Source of the DNA: Mojavia pulchra JT2-VF2
Lineage (GTDB): Bacteria > Cyanobacteriota > Cyanobacteriia > Cyanobacteriales > Nostocaceae
DNA: 64,000 nt
Direction: 5' to 3'
NCBI GenBank assembly: GCA_019359325.1
Contig: JAHHHN010000003.1
Location: forward strand, 1 to 64,000
The notes under the pieces are model-generated. The model was not told where the DNA came from and ran no database searches. It was given only the letters and a program-made list of their open reading frames with translations. Position 1 is the first letter of the stretch. Each line of letters starts with the position of its first letter. The translations under genes were made by a program, and so were the position numbers. Shown here one piece after another: positions 40,260-49,804 of this stretch.

Positions 40260-40823
40260 ATGGGGACTATTTTACTGTTGGTGGCGGAAGCCAGCGCCGT
40301 TGGAGGTGAATTGGCAGAAGGCGCGGGACATGGTGGTTTTGGTTTAAATACCAATCTCTTAGAGACCAACCTGATTAACCTGGCCATTATTATTACTGTG
40401 CTGTTTGTCTTTGGGCGGAAAGTTCTGGGTAATACGCTCAAAACTCGCCGAGAAAATATTGAAACAGCAATAAAGAATGCAGAGCAACGAGCCTCGGAAG
40501 CTGAAAAGCAACTGAAAGAGGCGCAGCAAAAGCTGGAACAAGCTCAAGCAGAAGCCGAAAGAATTAAAAAGTCGGCCGAAGAAAACGCCCAAGCAGCAAG
40601 AGAAGCAATCCTGGCACAAGCTGCTGTAGACATTGAACGCTTGCAGGAAGCAGGGGCAGCCGACTTGAGTGCAGACCTAGATAAAGCGATCGCCCAACTG
40701 CGGCAACGAGTAGTTGCTCAAGCATTGCAAAAAGTCGAGTCAGAACTCAGAGGTGGGATTGCCGATGATGCTCAACAAATTTTCATTGACCGCAGCATCG
40801 CACAACTGGGAGGCGAGGTATGA
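40260..40823 (+). CDS. atpF: F0F1 ATP synthase subunit b
   Basis: A 187-residue stalk subunit: one membrane segment ([25 protein letters not shown] in pattern) and a long charged coiled coil. It pairs with b' to form the peripheral stator. Its last four bases ATGA overlap the start of atpH, indicating coupled translation. Confidence 0.95.
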   Translation: MGTILLLVAEASAVGGELAEGAGHGGFGLNTNLLETNLINLAIIITVLFVFGRKVLGNTLKTRRENIETAIKNAEQRASEAEKQLKEAQQKLEQAQAEAERIKKSAEENAQAAREAILAQAAVDIERLQEAGAADLSADLDKAIAQLRQRVVAQALQKVESELRGGIADDAQQIFIDRSIAQLGGEV

Positions 40824-41374
40824 CAAGTAAGGTAGCAACAGCCGAAGTAGCCCAGCCTTATGCACAGGCATTGTTGTCGATCGCGCAATCGAAAAATCTG
40901 GCAGAAGAATTCGGCGAAGATGCGCGTACTTTGCTGAATTTGCTCTCAGAAAACAAGCAGCTACAGAACTTTATCGCCAATCCTTTTATTCAGTCTGAGG
41001 ACAAAAAGTCTATCATCAGGCAAATACTTGGTGAAAGCGCTAGTCCCTACTTACGCAACTTTTTGTTACTGGTAGTAGACAAACGGCGCATTATATTCTT
41101 GGAATCGATTTTACAGCAGTACTTGGCGCTGTTGCGGCAGTTGAATCAAACCGTATTAGCGGAAGTCACTTCAGCAGTTCCCCTGACAGAAGCTCAACAG
41201 CAGTTAGTCACAGAAAAGGTACTCGCCATCTCCAAAGCTCGCCAAGTAGAATTGGAAACCAAAGTAGACCGCGAATTAATTGGTGGTGTGATAATTAAAG
41301 TCGGCTCGCAGGTAATTGACGCCAGTTTGCGAGGTCAACTGCGTCGCTTATCCTTGCGCTTAACTAGTGGCTAG
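40820..41374 (+). CDS. atpH: F0F1 ATP synthase subunit delta
   Basis: A 184-residue soluble stator subunit (atpD in cyanobacterial naming). Typical motifs are [13 protein letters not shown] near the start, [11 protein letters not shown] in the middle and [23 protein letters not shown] at the end. It links the peripheral stalk to the alpha3beta3 head. Overlaps atpF by 4 bp. Confidence 0.95.
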   Translation: MTSKVATAEVAQPYAQALLSIAQSKNLAEEFGEDARTLLNLLSENKQLQNFIANPFIQSEDKKSIIRQILGESASPYLRNFLLLVVDKRRIIFLESILQQYLALLRQLNQTVLAEVTSAVPLTEAQQQLVTEKVLAISKARQVELETKVDRELIGGVIIKVGSQVIDASLRGQLRRLSLRLTSG

Positions 41375-41379
41375 CAAGT

Positions 41380-41489
41380 GAGGAGTTAGGAGTTAGGAGT
41401 TAAGTAAAAAGTAAAAAGTAATTTGTTGTAGCTTTTAACTTTAGTATTTTTAACTCATATCTCTTAACTCTTCACACTTAACTCCTGAT
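41380..41489. repeat. STRR block between atpH and atpA
   Basis: Heptamers GGAGTTA (three copies) and GTAAAAA at the 5' side, and TAACTC / CTTAACTC groups at the 3' side that are largely complementary. The spacer can form an imperfect hairpin of some 30 bp. Confidence 0.78.
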
Positions 41490-41531
41490 TATGTAACTTC
41501 TTACAACTCGCAAGCAAAATAAGATACACAA

Positions 41532-43052
41532 ATGAGCATTTCAATTAGACCTGACGAAATCAGCAGCATTATCCAACAACAAATCGAGCAATACGACCAA
41601 GATGTCAAAGTAGCTAACGTCGGTACTGTCCTGCAAGTCGGTGACGGTATTGCCCGGATCTATGGTCTGGAAAAGGCGATGGCTGGTGAGCTATTAGAAT
41701 TTGAAGATGGCACAATTGGCATCGCCCAGAACTTGGAAGAAGACAACGTGGGCGCAGTACTCATGGGTCTAGGCTTGGAAATTCAAGAAGGTAGCTCTGT
41801 AACTGCGACTGGCAGGATTGCCCAGGTAGGTGTAGGAGAAGCCTTAATCGGAAGAGTTGTGGATGCTTTGGGTCGTCCCATCGATGGTAAAGGCGATATC
41901 AAGACTACAGAAAGCCGTTTGATTGAGTCTCCAGCACCAGGTATCATTGCTCGTCGGTCTGTGCATGAACCAATGCAAACTGGTATCACTGCTATTGACT
42001 CAATGATTCCTATCGGTCGTGGTCAGCGGGAGTTGATTATTGGTGACCGTCAAACTGGAAAAACTGCGATCGCAATTGACACAATCATCAACCAAAAAGA
42101 AGAAGATGTAATCTGTGTCTACGTCGCTATCGGTCAAAAAGCTTCTACCGTTGCTAACGTAGTGCAGACATTACAGGAAAAAGGTGCGATGGATTATACC
42201 ATCGTTGTAGCTGCTAACGCCAGTGACCCAGCAACGCTACAATTCTTGGCTCCCTATACCGGAGCAACAATGGCTGAGTACTTCATGTACAAGGGCAAAG
42301 CTACCTTGGTAATTTACGATGACCTTTCCAAGCAAGCCCAAGCTTATCGCCAAATGTCCCTGTTGCTACGTCGCCCACCCGGACGGGAAGCTTACCCTGG
42401 AGATGTGTTCTACATTCACTCTCGCTTGTTGGAACGGGCAGCTAAACTAAGTGACGAATTGGGTAAAGGTAGTATGACTGCCCTACCAATCATCGAAACT
42501 CAAGCAGGTGACGTTTCTGCATACATTCCCACCAACGTGATTTCGATTACCGATGGTCAGATCTTCCTCTCTTCTGACTTATTTAACGCTGGTATTCGTC
42601 CCGCTGTGAACCCTGGTATTTCCGTATCTCGTGTAGGTTCTGCGGCTCAAACCAAGGCAATGAAAAAAGTTGCTGGTAAGATTAAATTGGAACTAGCACA
42701 ATTTGACGACCTGCAAGCTTTCGCGCAGTTTGCTTCCGACTTAGATAAAGCCACTCAAGATCAGTTGGCACGAGGTCAACGGTTACGGGAACTACTCAAA
42801 CAGCCACAAAATGCTCCACTGTCGGTATACGAGCAAGTAGCCATTCTGTACGCTGGTATTAATGGTTACCTAGATGATGTTCCTGTAGAGAAAGTAACCA
42901 CCTTTACCAAAGGTCTGCGGGAGTTCTTAAAGACCGGTAACACTCAGTACGCTCAAGCAGTTCAATCCTCAAAAGCACTGGGTGATGCAGAAGAAGCCGC
43001 TTTGAAGGAAGCATTGAGCGAATACAAAAAGGACTTCAAAGCAACAGTGTAA
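41532..43052 (+). CDS. atpA: F0F1 ATP synthase subunit alpha
   Basis: A 506-residue regulatory subunit of the catalytic head. Walker A is GDRQTGKTA, followed by [43 protein letters not shown] in pattern and the family signature [14 protein letters not shown]. Full length. The beta and epsilon genes are not here, as usual for cyanobacteria, where they form a separate locus. Confidence 0.98.
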   Translation: MSISIRPDEISSIIQQQIEQYDQDVKVANVGTVLQVGDGIARIYGLEKAMAGELLEFEDGTIGIAQNLEEDNVGAVLMGLGLEIQEGSSVTATGRIAQVGVGEALIGRVVDALGRPIDGKGDIKTTESRLIESPAPGIIARRSVHEPMQTGITAIDSMIPIGRGQRELIIGDRQTGKTAIAIDTIINQKEEDVICVYVAIGQKASTVANVVQTLQEKGAMDYTIVVAANASDPATLQFLAPYTGATMAEYFMYKGKATLVIYDDLSKQAQAYRQMSLLLRRPPGREAYPGDVFYIHSRLLERAAKLSDELGKGSMTALPIIETQAGDVSAYIPTNVISITDGQIFLSSDLFNAGIRPAVNPGISVSRVGSAAQTKAMKKVAGKIKLELAQFDDLQAFAQFASDLDKATQDQLARGQRLRELLKQPQNAPLSVYEQVAILYAGINGYLDDVPVEKVTTFTKGLREFLKTGNTQYAQAVQSSKALGDAEEAALKEALSEYKKDFKATV

Positions 43053-43055
43053 TCA

Positions 43056-43198
43056 AGTGCTGAGTGCTGAGTGCTGAGTTAAAAGTGAACAGAGATGAGC
43101 ACAATGCTTGCGTGCGAATTCTCAAATTTTAATTCCTGTAAAGCTTGGCATTCAGCACTTGCTGACACTCAAGACTCAGAACTCAGGACTCGGAACTT
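43056..43198. repeat. STRR block between atpA and the gamma-subunit gene
   Basis: GTGCTGA heptamers at 43056-43080 and complementary ACTCAGA / ACTCAGG heptamers at 43166-43198, again able to pair across about 85 bases. Confidence 0.8.
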
Positions 43199-43204
43199 AA
43201 GAAT

Positions 43205-44152
43205 ATGCCCAATCTCAAAGCAATACGCGATCGCATTCAGTCGGTCAAAAACACCAAAAAAATTACAGAAGCAATGCGTCTGGTGGCTGCGGCTAGGGTA
43301 CGTCGTGCCCAAGAACAAGTTATTGCTACTCGTCCCTTTGCCGATCGCTTGGCACAAGTGCTGTATGGCTTACAAACTCGTCTGCGGTTTGAAGATGTAG
43401 ATCTGCCACTACTGAAGAAACGGGAAGTTAGATCAGTAGGGCTATTGGTAATTACAGGCGATCGCGGTTTGTGTGGCGGCTACAACACAAACGTTATCCG
43501 TCGTGCCGAAAATCGCGCCAAAGAACTCCAAGCAGAAGGTGTAGATTATAAATTCGTGCTGGTGGGACGCAAAGCCATTCAGTATTTTCAACGCCGCAAT
43601 CAACCTATTGAAGGTACTTACAGTGGTTTAGAGCAAATTCCTACAGCAGCAGAAGCTACTCAAATTGCCGATGAACTGCTTTCCTTGTTCTTATCGGAAA
43701 GTGTAGACCGCATTGAGTTAATCTACACAAGATTCGTTTCCTTGGTTAGTTCTCGCCCTGTAGTACAAACTCTCTTACCCCTCGATCCTCAAGGACTAGA
43801 GGCATCAGATGACGAAATCTTCCGCCTCACAACCCGTGGTGGTCAATTTGAAGTTGAACGGCAAAAACTGACTAGCCAAGTCCGTCCTTTGCCCCGCGAC
43901 ATGATTTTTGAGCAAGATCCTGTGCAGATTCTTGATTCTCTACTGCCTTTGTATCTGAGTAACCAGCTATTACGGGCACTGCAAGAATCAGCAGCTAGTG
44001 AACTAGCAGCACGGATGACAGCTATGAACAACGCCAGCGATAACGCAGGTGAATTGATTAAAACCCTATCATTGTCTTATAACAAAGCCCGACAAGCCGC
44101 AATTACTCAAGAACTCCTTGAGGTTGTTGGTGGTGCTGAAGCATTAACTTAG
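43205..44152 (+). CDS. atpG: F0F1 ATP synthase subunit gamma
   Basis: A 315-residue rotor subunit (atpC in plastid-style naming). Conserved ends are [24 protein letters not shown] in pattern and [11 protein letters not shown] near the C-terminus. An insertion around residues 198-235 ([16 protein letters not shown] and following) is typical of cyanobacteria; it lacks the two cysteines that confer redox control in chloroplasts. Last gene of the operon. Confidence 0.97.
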   Translation: MPNLKAIRDRIQSVKNTKKITEAMRLVAAARVRRAQEQVIATRPFADRLAQVLYGLQTRLRFEDVDLPLLKKREVRSVGLLVITGDRGLCGGYNTNVIRRAENRAKELQAEGVDYKFVLVGRKAIQYFQRRNQPIEGTYSGLEQIPTAAEATQIADELLSLFLSESVDRIELIYTRFVSLVSSRPVVQTLLPLDPQGLEASDDEIFRLTTRGGQFEVERQKLTSQVRPLPRDMIFEQDPVQILDSLLPLYLSNQLLRALQESAASELAARMTAMNNASDNAGELIKTLSLSYNKARQAAITQELLEVVGGAEALT

Positions 44153-44291
44153 GGAATTATTAATTGTTAGTTTTGATAAATAGCTAGTTGCTAGTAGTTT
44201 TCAGCTTGGCAATTAGCTATTTTTAGTATTTACTCTTTGTCTGACAACACATTTCAAACACGGCACACTATAATATATATATGAAGCGCAT

Positions 44292-44677
44292 GGGTCCGTC
44301 ACGGTTTCGACAGGTTGGCGAACGCTGCTCTGTGATTCAGGTCGAGAGTGAGTCTCCTCTCGGAAATCCAAGGCTCAAAACAAAAGTAAATGCGAATAAC
44401 ATCGTTAAATTTGCTCGTCGGGAAGCTCTAGTAGCTGCCTAAACGCCTCTTATAGGTTCGAGCGTCTTTAGTCCGACTCCGTTAAGGGCTAGGGACAAAC
44501 CCCAACGGATGCTCTAGTAAGCGTTCTCTGATTGGCTTGCTAGCTAAGATTAAATCAGAGCATCCTACGTTCGGGATAATGAACGATTCCCGCCTTGAGG
44601 GTCAGAAAGGCTAAACCTGTGAATGAGCGGGGGGTCAATACCCAATTTGGACAGCAGTTCGACTCTGCTCGGATCCA
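44292..44677 (+). ncRNA. ssrA: Transfer-messenger RNA (tmRNA)
   Basis: A one-piece tmRNA for rescue of stalled ribosomes. The 5' end GGGTCCG pairs with CGGATCC at 44670-44676 (one G-U pair). The T-arm GGACAGCAGTTCGACTCTGCTC is clear in outline, with the invariant GTTCGA. The resume codon GCG at 44392 opens the tag ANNIVKFARREALVAA, ending with TAA at 44440-44442, close to the Nostoc tag. The 3' CCA is not encoded (A then TTA follows), so it must be added enzymatically. Confidence 0.97.
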
Positions 44678-44695
44678 TTAAAAATAGTTAACAAG

Positions 44696-44735
44696 TCCAC
44701 CTAGCAGTTTGATGTTTAGGTGGATTTTGTTTTGT
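44696..44735 (+). terminator. Rho-independent terminator after ssrA
   Basis: Arms TCCACCTA (44696-44703) and TAGGTGGA (44717-44724) followed by TTTTGTTTTG. Confidence 0.9.
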
Positions 44736-44961
44736 ATGAGCGAGTCATAAATTTAATGTTGCTACATATAGGTAATAGCAAAGCAAAGGGGCACGAAAAG
44801 ATGATAGATAGCTTCAATTGATAATATAACGTGAGTTCGACGGGCTGGATTGAAGGTGGGAGTGCTTCAGCCGGTTTTTCACCCATTCCGCTGAGATAGC
44901 TAGGGGAAGTTGCTAAACTTGGATAATTCCCCAAACTTTGTCCAGTCCTAGAAATACAGCG

Positions 44962-47900
44962 ATGGCAAGACCGAGTTATGGCCCAGAAACGAAAAAGCGA
45001 TCGCGGCTTTTGTTAACGGTATTGTTAGCTTATGCTAATGACACAATCGACTGTGAGGATGAAGCGGCTTTAGATGCCCTGCGTCCCCAAATTCAAACTC
45101 GCTGGCTGTCGGAAAATCGGCTGGTTGTCAGGACAAAAGTAAGATTTTTGCAAGCATTGATCAGTTTGGCAGCGGGTGAAAGTCAATTAAACACCGAGCA
45201 AATCAAAGAAGCATTCAAGCGGTTTGCAGATTTCTTAGAAATTCTCGAAGATAATCGCCCATCTCGCGGCGGTTCAGAAACTTGGCACTTTACCCTCAAG
45301 CTATGGCATAAACGCCAGGACATAGAAGCCAATTTACAAAAATTCGATGCTGAATGGGAAAATCGTCGTCCTGAAAAGTCGAGACAGGTGGCGGGAAAGG
45401 ACGACGCGGGGAAATTTTCAGTAATACTCTCCCCTGCACCCTGCCCCCTGCCCCTCTGCTCCTCTGCCCCTCTCCCCGACTGGCAGCAGCTTTGCCGTAC
45501 TGCTTTAGAAACACAAAATCACCGACGACTCACTACCAATCCCCTTACCAGTGTTGATGGCGTCAGCTTTGAATTGGATCAAGTTTATGTGCCTTTGGGG
45601 TTGGTGGAACGCAAACAACGTCTGCGTTACCGTGGTGATGTGACTCCTCAAGAAGGTTCTCGGTTATATGAACCAGAAGAAGCGGAAATTATTCAAACTT
45701 TTGAGCATGAGGAATTTCTTCAACAACTGTTGGCGCAAAAGCAAAGCCAGCGGATTGCGATTTTGGGAGAACCGGGAGCCGGAAAAACTACTTTGCTGCA
45801 AAAGATTGCTGCATGGGTTTTGGATAACACGGAAGATTTGCCTATCTGGATTTCTTTAGCAGATTTACAAGGCAAAACGTTAGAACAATACTTGATTCAA
45901 GATTGGCTACCTTCAGCTATTCGTAAGTTACGCGTCCCTGAAGAAATCGAGGAAGCCTTCTGCGAAGAGTTTAACCAAGGGCGGGTTTGGTTGCTTTTAG
46001 ATGCGGTGGATGAAATGGCTATTGAATCGACTAACGCCTTAGCAAAAATAGCCAGTTTCCTTACAGGCTGGGTGGCAGATGCGAGGGTAGTCCTAACTTG
46101 TCGGCTCAATGTTTGGGATGGAGGCAAGAATGCGCTGCAATCTTTTAACACCTATCGCAACTTGAATTTTAGCTATGGTGAAAAATTTGCTTTTAGTTCT
46201 AAAGCTTCGTATAACCAAGTAGGGCAGTTTATTCGACGGTGGTTTCAGGATAATCCCGCTTGTGGAGAGAGTTTACAGGCAGAGTTAGATCAACCGGAAC
46301 GGCGGCGGCTTAAAGATGTGGTGAAAAATCCCTTAAGGTTGGCGTTATTGTGCCGTACCTGGGGATTGGCACAGGGAAGATTACCAACTACCAAAGCAAT
46401 GCTGTATGAGCAGTTTGTTGAGGCAATTTACGAGTGGAAACAAGATCGCTTTCCTACGACTTCAGCCCAACGACAGCAGTTAAATCGGGCGCTGGGAGAA
46501 TTGGCACTATTAGCTATAGCCCAAGAAAAAACCAAGTTCCGGCTAAGACACCGCTTTGTCTGTCAAGTGTTAGGCCCTCCTGATGATGGCTTGTTTCAAT
46601 TAGCACTACAGTTAGGTTGGCTCAATCAGGTAGGTATCTCGGAAACTCAGGGAGAAAAGGTTTACGCTTTTTACCATCCGACGTTTCAAGAATACTTTGC
46701 GGCACAAGCTGTTAGCGATTGGCATTTTTTCTTAAATCACACATTACATTTAGAAAGTAGCGAACAGAATCACAGTTACCGCATATTTGAACCACAGTGG
46801 CGAGAAGTAATTTTGCTCTGGCTAGGTAGAGATGACATACCGCAAATTCATAAGGAAGAATTTATCCAAGCATTAATCGAGTTTACTGATGGATGCGGCG
46901 GATACTATGGCTATCAAGCTTATTTTGTAGCCGCACAAGGAATTGCTGAGTTTGGAGATTGCCAAAAAGCTGATGAGATTGTCCGGCAATTGGTAGAGTG
47001 GCGTTTTGGTGATTGCCAATTTCCAAATCAAAAGTCGTGGAGATATCCGCCGCCAATTGTTGAGGGTGCGCGGGTGGCGTTATTGAAGACCGATCGCCCA
47101 AAAGCGATCGCTGCTTTAGAGCAGTTTATCTCCTCCAGCCAGAACGAATTTGACACTTGGAATGCGGCTTATAGCTTGGGAAAAGTTTTTGATCCGGGTA
47201 ACAAAATTGCGATCGCTGCATTAACACAACTCGTTAAAACAGTCCGTTATGAATCAATTCGGTGGCAGGCTGCATATAGTCTAGGAAGAGTTGATGGGGG
47301 TAACGAAATTGCAATTAAGGCTTTAGTTGAAATTATCGAGTCTAGCAAGAATGAATCAACTCGTCGTAAAGCCGCTTATAGTTTAGGAAAAATTGATTCG
47401 GGAAATGTGATTGCCATCTTTGCACTCAAGGAAATTGCCGAATTCGCAACCGATGTATCTCAAAGGCGACAAGCATTAGAAAATCTAGAAACGCTGCAAG
47501 GCGATGAGTCTTCACCAAAGAAGTTACCGCAGACATCGGAACTGCCAACAAATGAGCAAAGCCATAGTAGGAAAAAACCCACTTCATCAACCCATTATTC
47601 CAACACTACAAAAATTACAGCATTACTGCAAGGTATTGCTTCATCAGATGATGAGGACACCCAAAGACGTAGGGCTTATAAATTGGCACAGCTTGATCCA
47701 GGAAATACAGTGGCATTCACCACCTTATTACAACTGATGAAGTCAACTGAAAGTGAAACGCTACGCAAACGTGTGGCAGATAACTTAAAAGAAATCCTCT
47801 TGAATCAACAGTTACCAGAAGTGATTGCATCGTTAAAAAATTGCTGTGCTGATGGAGTCCGCGGACATGAATGGGAAAGATGCCGCGATTGTTATAAAAT

Positions 47901-47970
47901 TATCTGGCACTGTGCGGAAAATACAGAATATCTAAAGTTTTATCAAGTTTGGCACCGTCATAATTCGTAG
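44962..47970 (+). CDS. NACHT NTPase with N-terminal helical domain and C-terminal HEAT repeats
   Basis: A STAND-class NTPase of about 1002 residues. Residues 1-140 form a helical domain opening MARPSYGPETKKRSRLLL, seen in other cyanobacterial NACHT proteins. The NTPase has Walker A GEPGAGKTT at 269-277 and Walker B VWLLLDAVDE. Tandem HEAT-like repeats (AAYSLGKID, AAYSLGRVD) fill about 690-840 and 900-960. Such proteins act as sensors in immunity or regulated death. I start at ATG 44962; a TTG at 44938 is less likely. Residues about 156-172 are an in-frame Pro/Ser/Cys/Leu-rich insert coded by intergenic-type low-complexity DNA. Confidence 0.85.
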   Translation: MARPSYGPETKKRSRLLLTVLLAYANDTIDCEDEAALDALRPQIQTRWLSENRLVVRTKVRFLQALISLAAGESQLNTEQIKEAFKRFADFLEILEDNRPSRGGSETWHFTLKLWHKRQDIEANLQKFDAEWENRRPEKSRQVAGKDDAGKFSVILSPAPCPLPLCSSAPLPDWQQLCRTALETQNHRRLTTNPLTSVDGVSFELDQVYVPLGLVERKQRLRYRGDVTPQEGSRLYEPEEAEIIQTFEHEEFLQQLLAQKQSQRIAILGEPGAGKTTLLQKIAAWVLDNTEDLPIWISLADLQGKTLEQYLIQDWLPSAIRKLRVPEEIEEAFCEEFNQGRVWLLLDAVDEMAIESTNALAKIASFLTGWVADARVVLTCRLNVWDGGKNALQSFNTYRNLNFSYGEKFAFSSKASYNQVGQFIRRWFQDNPACGESLQAELDQPERRRLKDVVKNPLRLALLCRTWGLAQGRLPTTKAMLYEQFVEAIYEWKQDRFPTTSAQRQQLNRALGELALLAIAQEKTKFRLRHRFVCQVLGPPDDGLFQLALQLGWLNQVGISETQGEKVYAFYHPTFQEYFAAQAVSDWHFFLNHTLHLESSEQNHSYRIFEPQWREVILLWLGRDDIPQIHKEEFIQALIEFTDGCGGYYGYQAYFVAAQGIAEFGDCQKADEIVRQLVEWRFGDCQFPNQKSWRYPPPIVEGARVALLKTDRPKAIAALEQFISSSQNEFDTWNAAYSLGKVFDPGNKIAIAALTQLVKTVRYESIRWQAAYSLGRVDGGNEIAIKALVEIIESSKNESTRRKAAYSLGKIDSGNVIAIFALKEIAEFATDVSQRRQALENLETLQGDESSPKKLPQTSELPTNEQSHSRKKPTSSTHYSNTTKITALLQGIASSDDEDTQRRRAYKLAQLDPGNTVAFTTLLQLMKSTESETLRKRVADNLKEILLNQQLPEVIASLKNCCADGVRGHEWERCRDCYKIIWHCAENTEYLKFYQVWHRHNS
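45428..45478 (+). repeat. Low-complexity CTGCCCC repeat inserted in the NACHT gene
   Basis: The run of CCCTGC / CCCTCTGC units resembles low-complexity intergenic repeats of this genome, here in frame and translated as LSPAPCPLPLCSSAPLPD. It separates the N-terminal domain from the NACHT part. Confidence 0.75.
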
Positions 47971-48125
47971 TTCGTAATTCGTAATTAAAAACGGGCTAGA
48001 GAAAGCGATCGCTACAAACTTAGTTTCAGAAGCATCCCACTTTTATCGCCGACACCTGACGGGGTGCGCCCACAGGAATAAAGCCCACGAAGGTGTACTT
48101 TGTTTTTATAGCCCCAGGCTTCTAG

Positions 48126-48527
48126 AACACCGATTCATACTAAATTGCGGTCTGTTGTAGTACCTTGGGATTCATGAGATTGCTTCCCTTCACTGCGTTC
48201 CGGTCGCAATGACAGATACTACCTTTGATAACAACTTGGTATCAGTAATCGGAATCATGACGAAAAAACCAGGTTTTGTTGCGTTGCAACAAGGAATGTT
48301 TGGTTGTTAAAGACCTTAAAAAAGGGTTTTAGGACTTACGCACTGAAGTCTGAAACCCTGATCCCCCCTAACCCCCCTTAAAAAAGGGGGAACGTCTAAA
48401 GCCACGCCACTGAGGGAGTCGGGGAACCTGCAAGGGCGCAGGGCTGCCCCTTTTTAAGGGGGTTGGGGGATCTGAGTGCGTAAGTTTTGGGTTTATCAGT
48501 CCTGTGTTTTATTAATGAATCGGTGTT
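48126..48527. mobile_element. Possible non-autonomous element bounded by 13-bp inverted repeats
   Basis: AACACCGATTCAT (48126-48138) and ATGAATCGGTGTT (48515-48527) are perfect inverted repeats 402 bp apart. There is no transposase inside; the smaller MITE-like element lies within. No clear target-site duplication was seen, so the assignment is tentative. Confidence 0.4.
48334..48485. mobile_element. MITE-like element with 11-bp terminal inverted repeats
   Basis: The ends are ACTTACGCACT (48334-48344) and AGTGCGTAAGT (48475-48485). Subterminal arms at 48360-48390 and 48447-48472 (GATCCCCC, then A/T, then AAGGGGG blocks) are also inverted, so most of the 152 bp folds into a long stem. It codes for nothing; it probably moved with a transposase supplied elsewhere. 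Confidence 0.6.
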
Positions 48528-48698
48528 ATGGGCGGACTTGAGACGGATGAGATCGCACAGGCGTTTCTTGTGCCCACGGCGACAATGGCGCAACGGCTTG
48601 TGCGTGCCAAGCGCAAGATCCGTGATGCGGGTATTCCCTACAGAGTGCCAGACACGACCGAACTGTCGGCGCGGGTTCTGGCAGTGCTGACGGTATAG
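48528..48698 (+). pseudogene. Fragment of an ECF sigma factor (ECF42-like, DUF6596 type)
   Basis: Fifty-six codons reading [20 protein letters not shown], followed by [20 protein letters not shown], matching region sigma-4 of the large ECF sigma factors with a C-terminal extension. It is cut off by TAG shortly after ARVLAVL, and the front of the gene is missing. The base composition is markedly more GC-rich than the surroundings, suggesting a transferred origin. Confidence 0.7.
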
Positions 48699-48806
48699 AT
48701 CACCGTCAGTACTACCGCTAACTAGTGTTTTCCCATCTATACTAAATGTTACACTCCAGATAACATCAGTGTGTTCTTGCAGGGTTTTCAGACATTCTCT
48801 AACTAA
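48699..48806 (-). pseudogene. Fragment of a WD40-repeat protein
   Basis: On the - strand the sequence reads VRECLKTLQEHTDVIWSV, then TFSIDGKTLVSGSTDGD, an almost perfect WD40 unit. There is no start or further repeats, and it abuts the sigma fragment, so it is a remnant. Its first bases overlap the end of the Pro-rich protein gene. Confidence 0.7.
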
Positions 48807-49665
48807 CCCGCCTTTGAAAAATAATCATTTCAGTCCCAACAACCGGATTTCGCGCTACCAGCCTATCTTGAGAATCAACAACTTCTAGATGACTAAAATC
48901 CAGTTCTTGAGAGCGTTGTAAGATATCGGCTGCAAGTTTATTTTGTTGTGATTCTGGGAGAGAATACCATTCGTCACTAATTTTGACACTCAAGTTACTA
49001 GTACGGAAGTTAGCTTGAATCGATTTTATAAGTCCAGAGGCAAAGCGATCGCTAATTTCCGCTACTTGATTTTCGATTCCTGCAATCAAAATTTGTTCTG
49101 GTGTCAATTGCAAGGTTGGCGTTGGTGTTGGTGTTGGTGTTGGCGTTGGTTCTGGTTCCGGTTCTGGCGTTGGTGGTGGTTCGGGTTCCGTTTCTGGTTC
49201 CACTGGCGGAACTTCTGCTTCTGGCGATGGCGTAATTTCTTCTGGTGTTTGAGGTTCTGGCGTTGCTGACTCTGGTGGAGTAGTTATTGTTGGCGTTGGT
49301 GTTGGCGCAGGAACTTCCTCAACCGGGGGAGCCGTTGCTACCTCAACAGGTTTATTCGTGAAAACGCTCGTACTTGTCCAAACTACAATCACGGCAATGC
49401 TAGCAATAATTCCAGTCAAAGCTGTATCTGACAACTTGGCTGACAAATTGGCTGGTAACAAAGCGCGGATTTTAGCTAATAACCCACCCCAAAAACCAGG
49501 AGTTTCTTCAGTTCCTGGTGGAGGTGCTGTTTCCAGTTTCACCACTGCTGTCTCTAAAACCCTAATTGTCCCTCTTAGAAATTGGATAATAGTAGACTTC
49601 CAAATTGGCTGGTTTCTCTGATAGGGTTTTTGGGGAGGTTGGGGATTCTGATTGTCTTGCGACAT
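48799..49665 (-). CDS. Membrane protein with long Pro/Thr/Glu-rich linker
   Basis: A 288-residue protein. A cytoplasmic N-terminus (about 80 residues) is followed by one membrane segment near 85-105. A 90-residue Pro-rich linker follows, including PEPEPEPTPTPTPTPTP, and a C-terminal soluble domain of about 100 residues (LTPEQILIAGIENQVAEI to the end). This layout recurs in cyanobacteria, but the function is unknown; the linker suggests spanning the peptidoglycan. It is divergent from the phosphoesterase gene. Confidence 0.75.
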   Translation of the reverse strand: MSQDNQNPQPPQKPYQRNQPIWKSTIIQFLRGTIRVLETAVVKLETAPPPGTEETPGFWGGLLAKIRALLPANLSAKLSDTALTGIIASIAVIVVWTSTSVFTNKPVEVATAPPVEEVPAPTPTPTITTPPESATPEPQTPEEITPSPEAEVPPVEPETEPEPPPTPEPEPEPTPTPTPTPTPTLQLTPEQILIAGIENQVAEISDRFASGLIKSIQANFRTSNLSVKISDEWYSLPESQQNKLAADILQRSQELDFSHLEVVDSQDRLVARNPVVGTEMIIFQRRVS

Positions 49666-49804
49666 GGAACTTTCACCAAGAGCAACGAATCAAAGATAAA
49701 TCAAATTGGATACATTCTTACTGTTGCAGCCTCTTTTGCCTTAATGTATCACTTCATTGCCCATTGCTTAGGCTAAACTGACTAATTGTTGAATTTAATG
49801 ATTT

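Larger units (their letters stand above)
47971..48798. other. Accessory region with inverted-repeat elements and gene fragments
   Basis: No intact gene. It starts with the STRR TTCGTAA (47959-47982) and holds a long inverted repeat (48126-48527), a nested MITE-like element (48334-48485), an ECF sigma fragment (48528-48698) and a WD40 fragment (48699-48806). The fragments come from unrelated genes, so this looks like an insertion and decay hotspot. Confidence 0.7.

Noticed and set aside
45428-45478. CTGCCCC run considered as a CRISPR-like or intergenic break in the NACHT gene
   Set aside because: The frame stays open on both sides and both flanks belong to one protein; there are no spacers.
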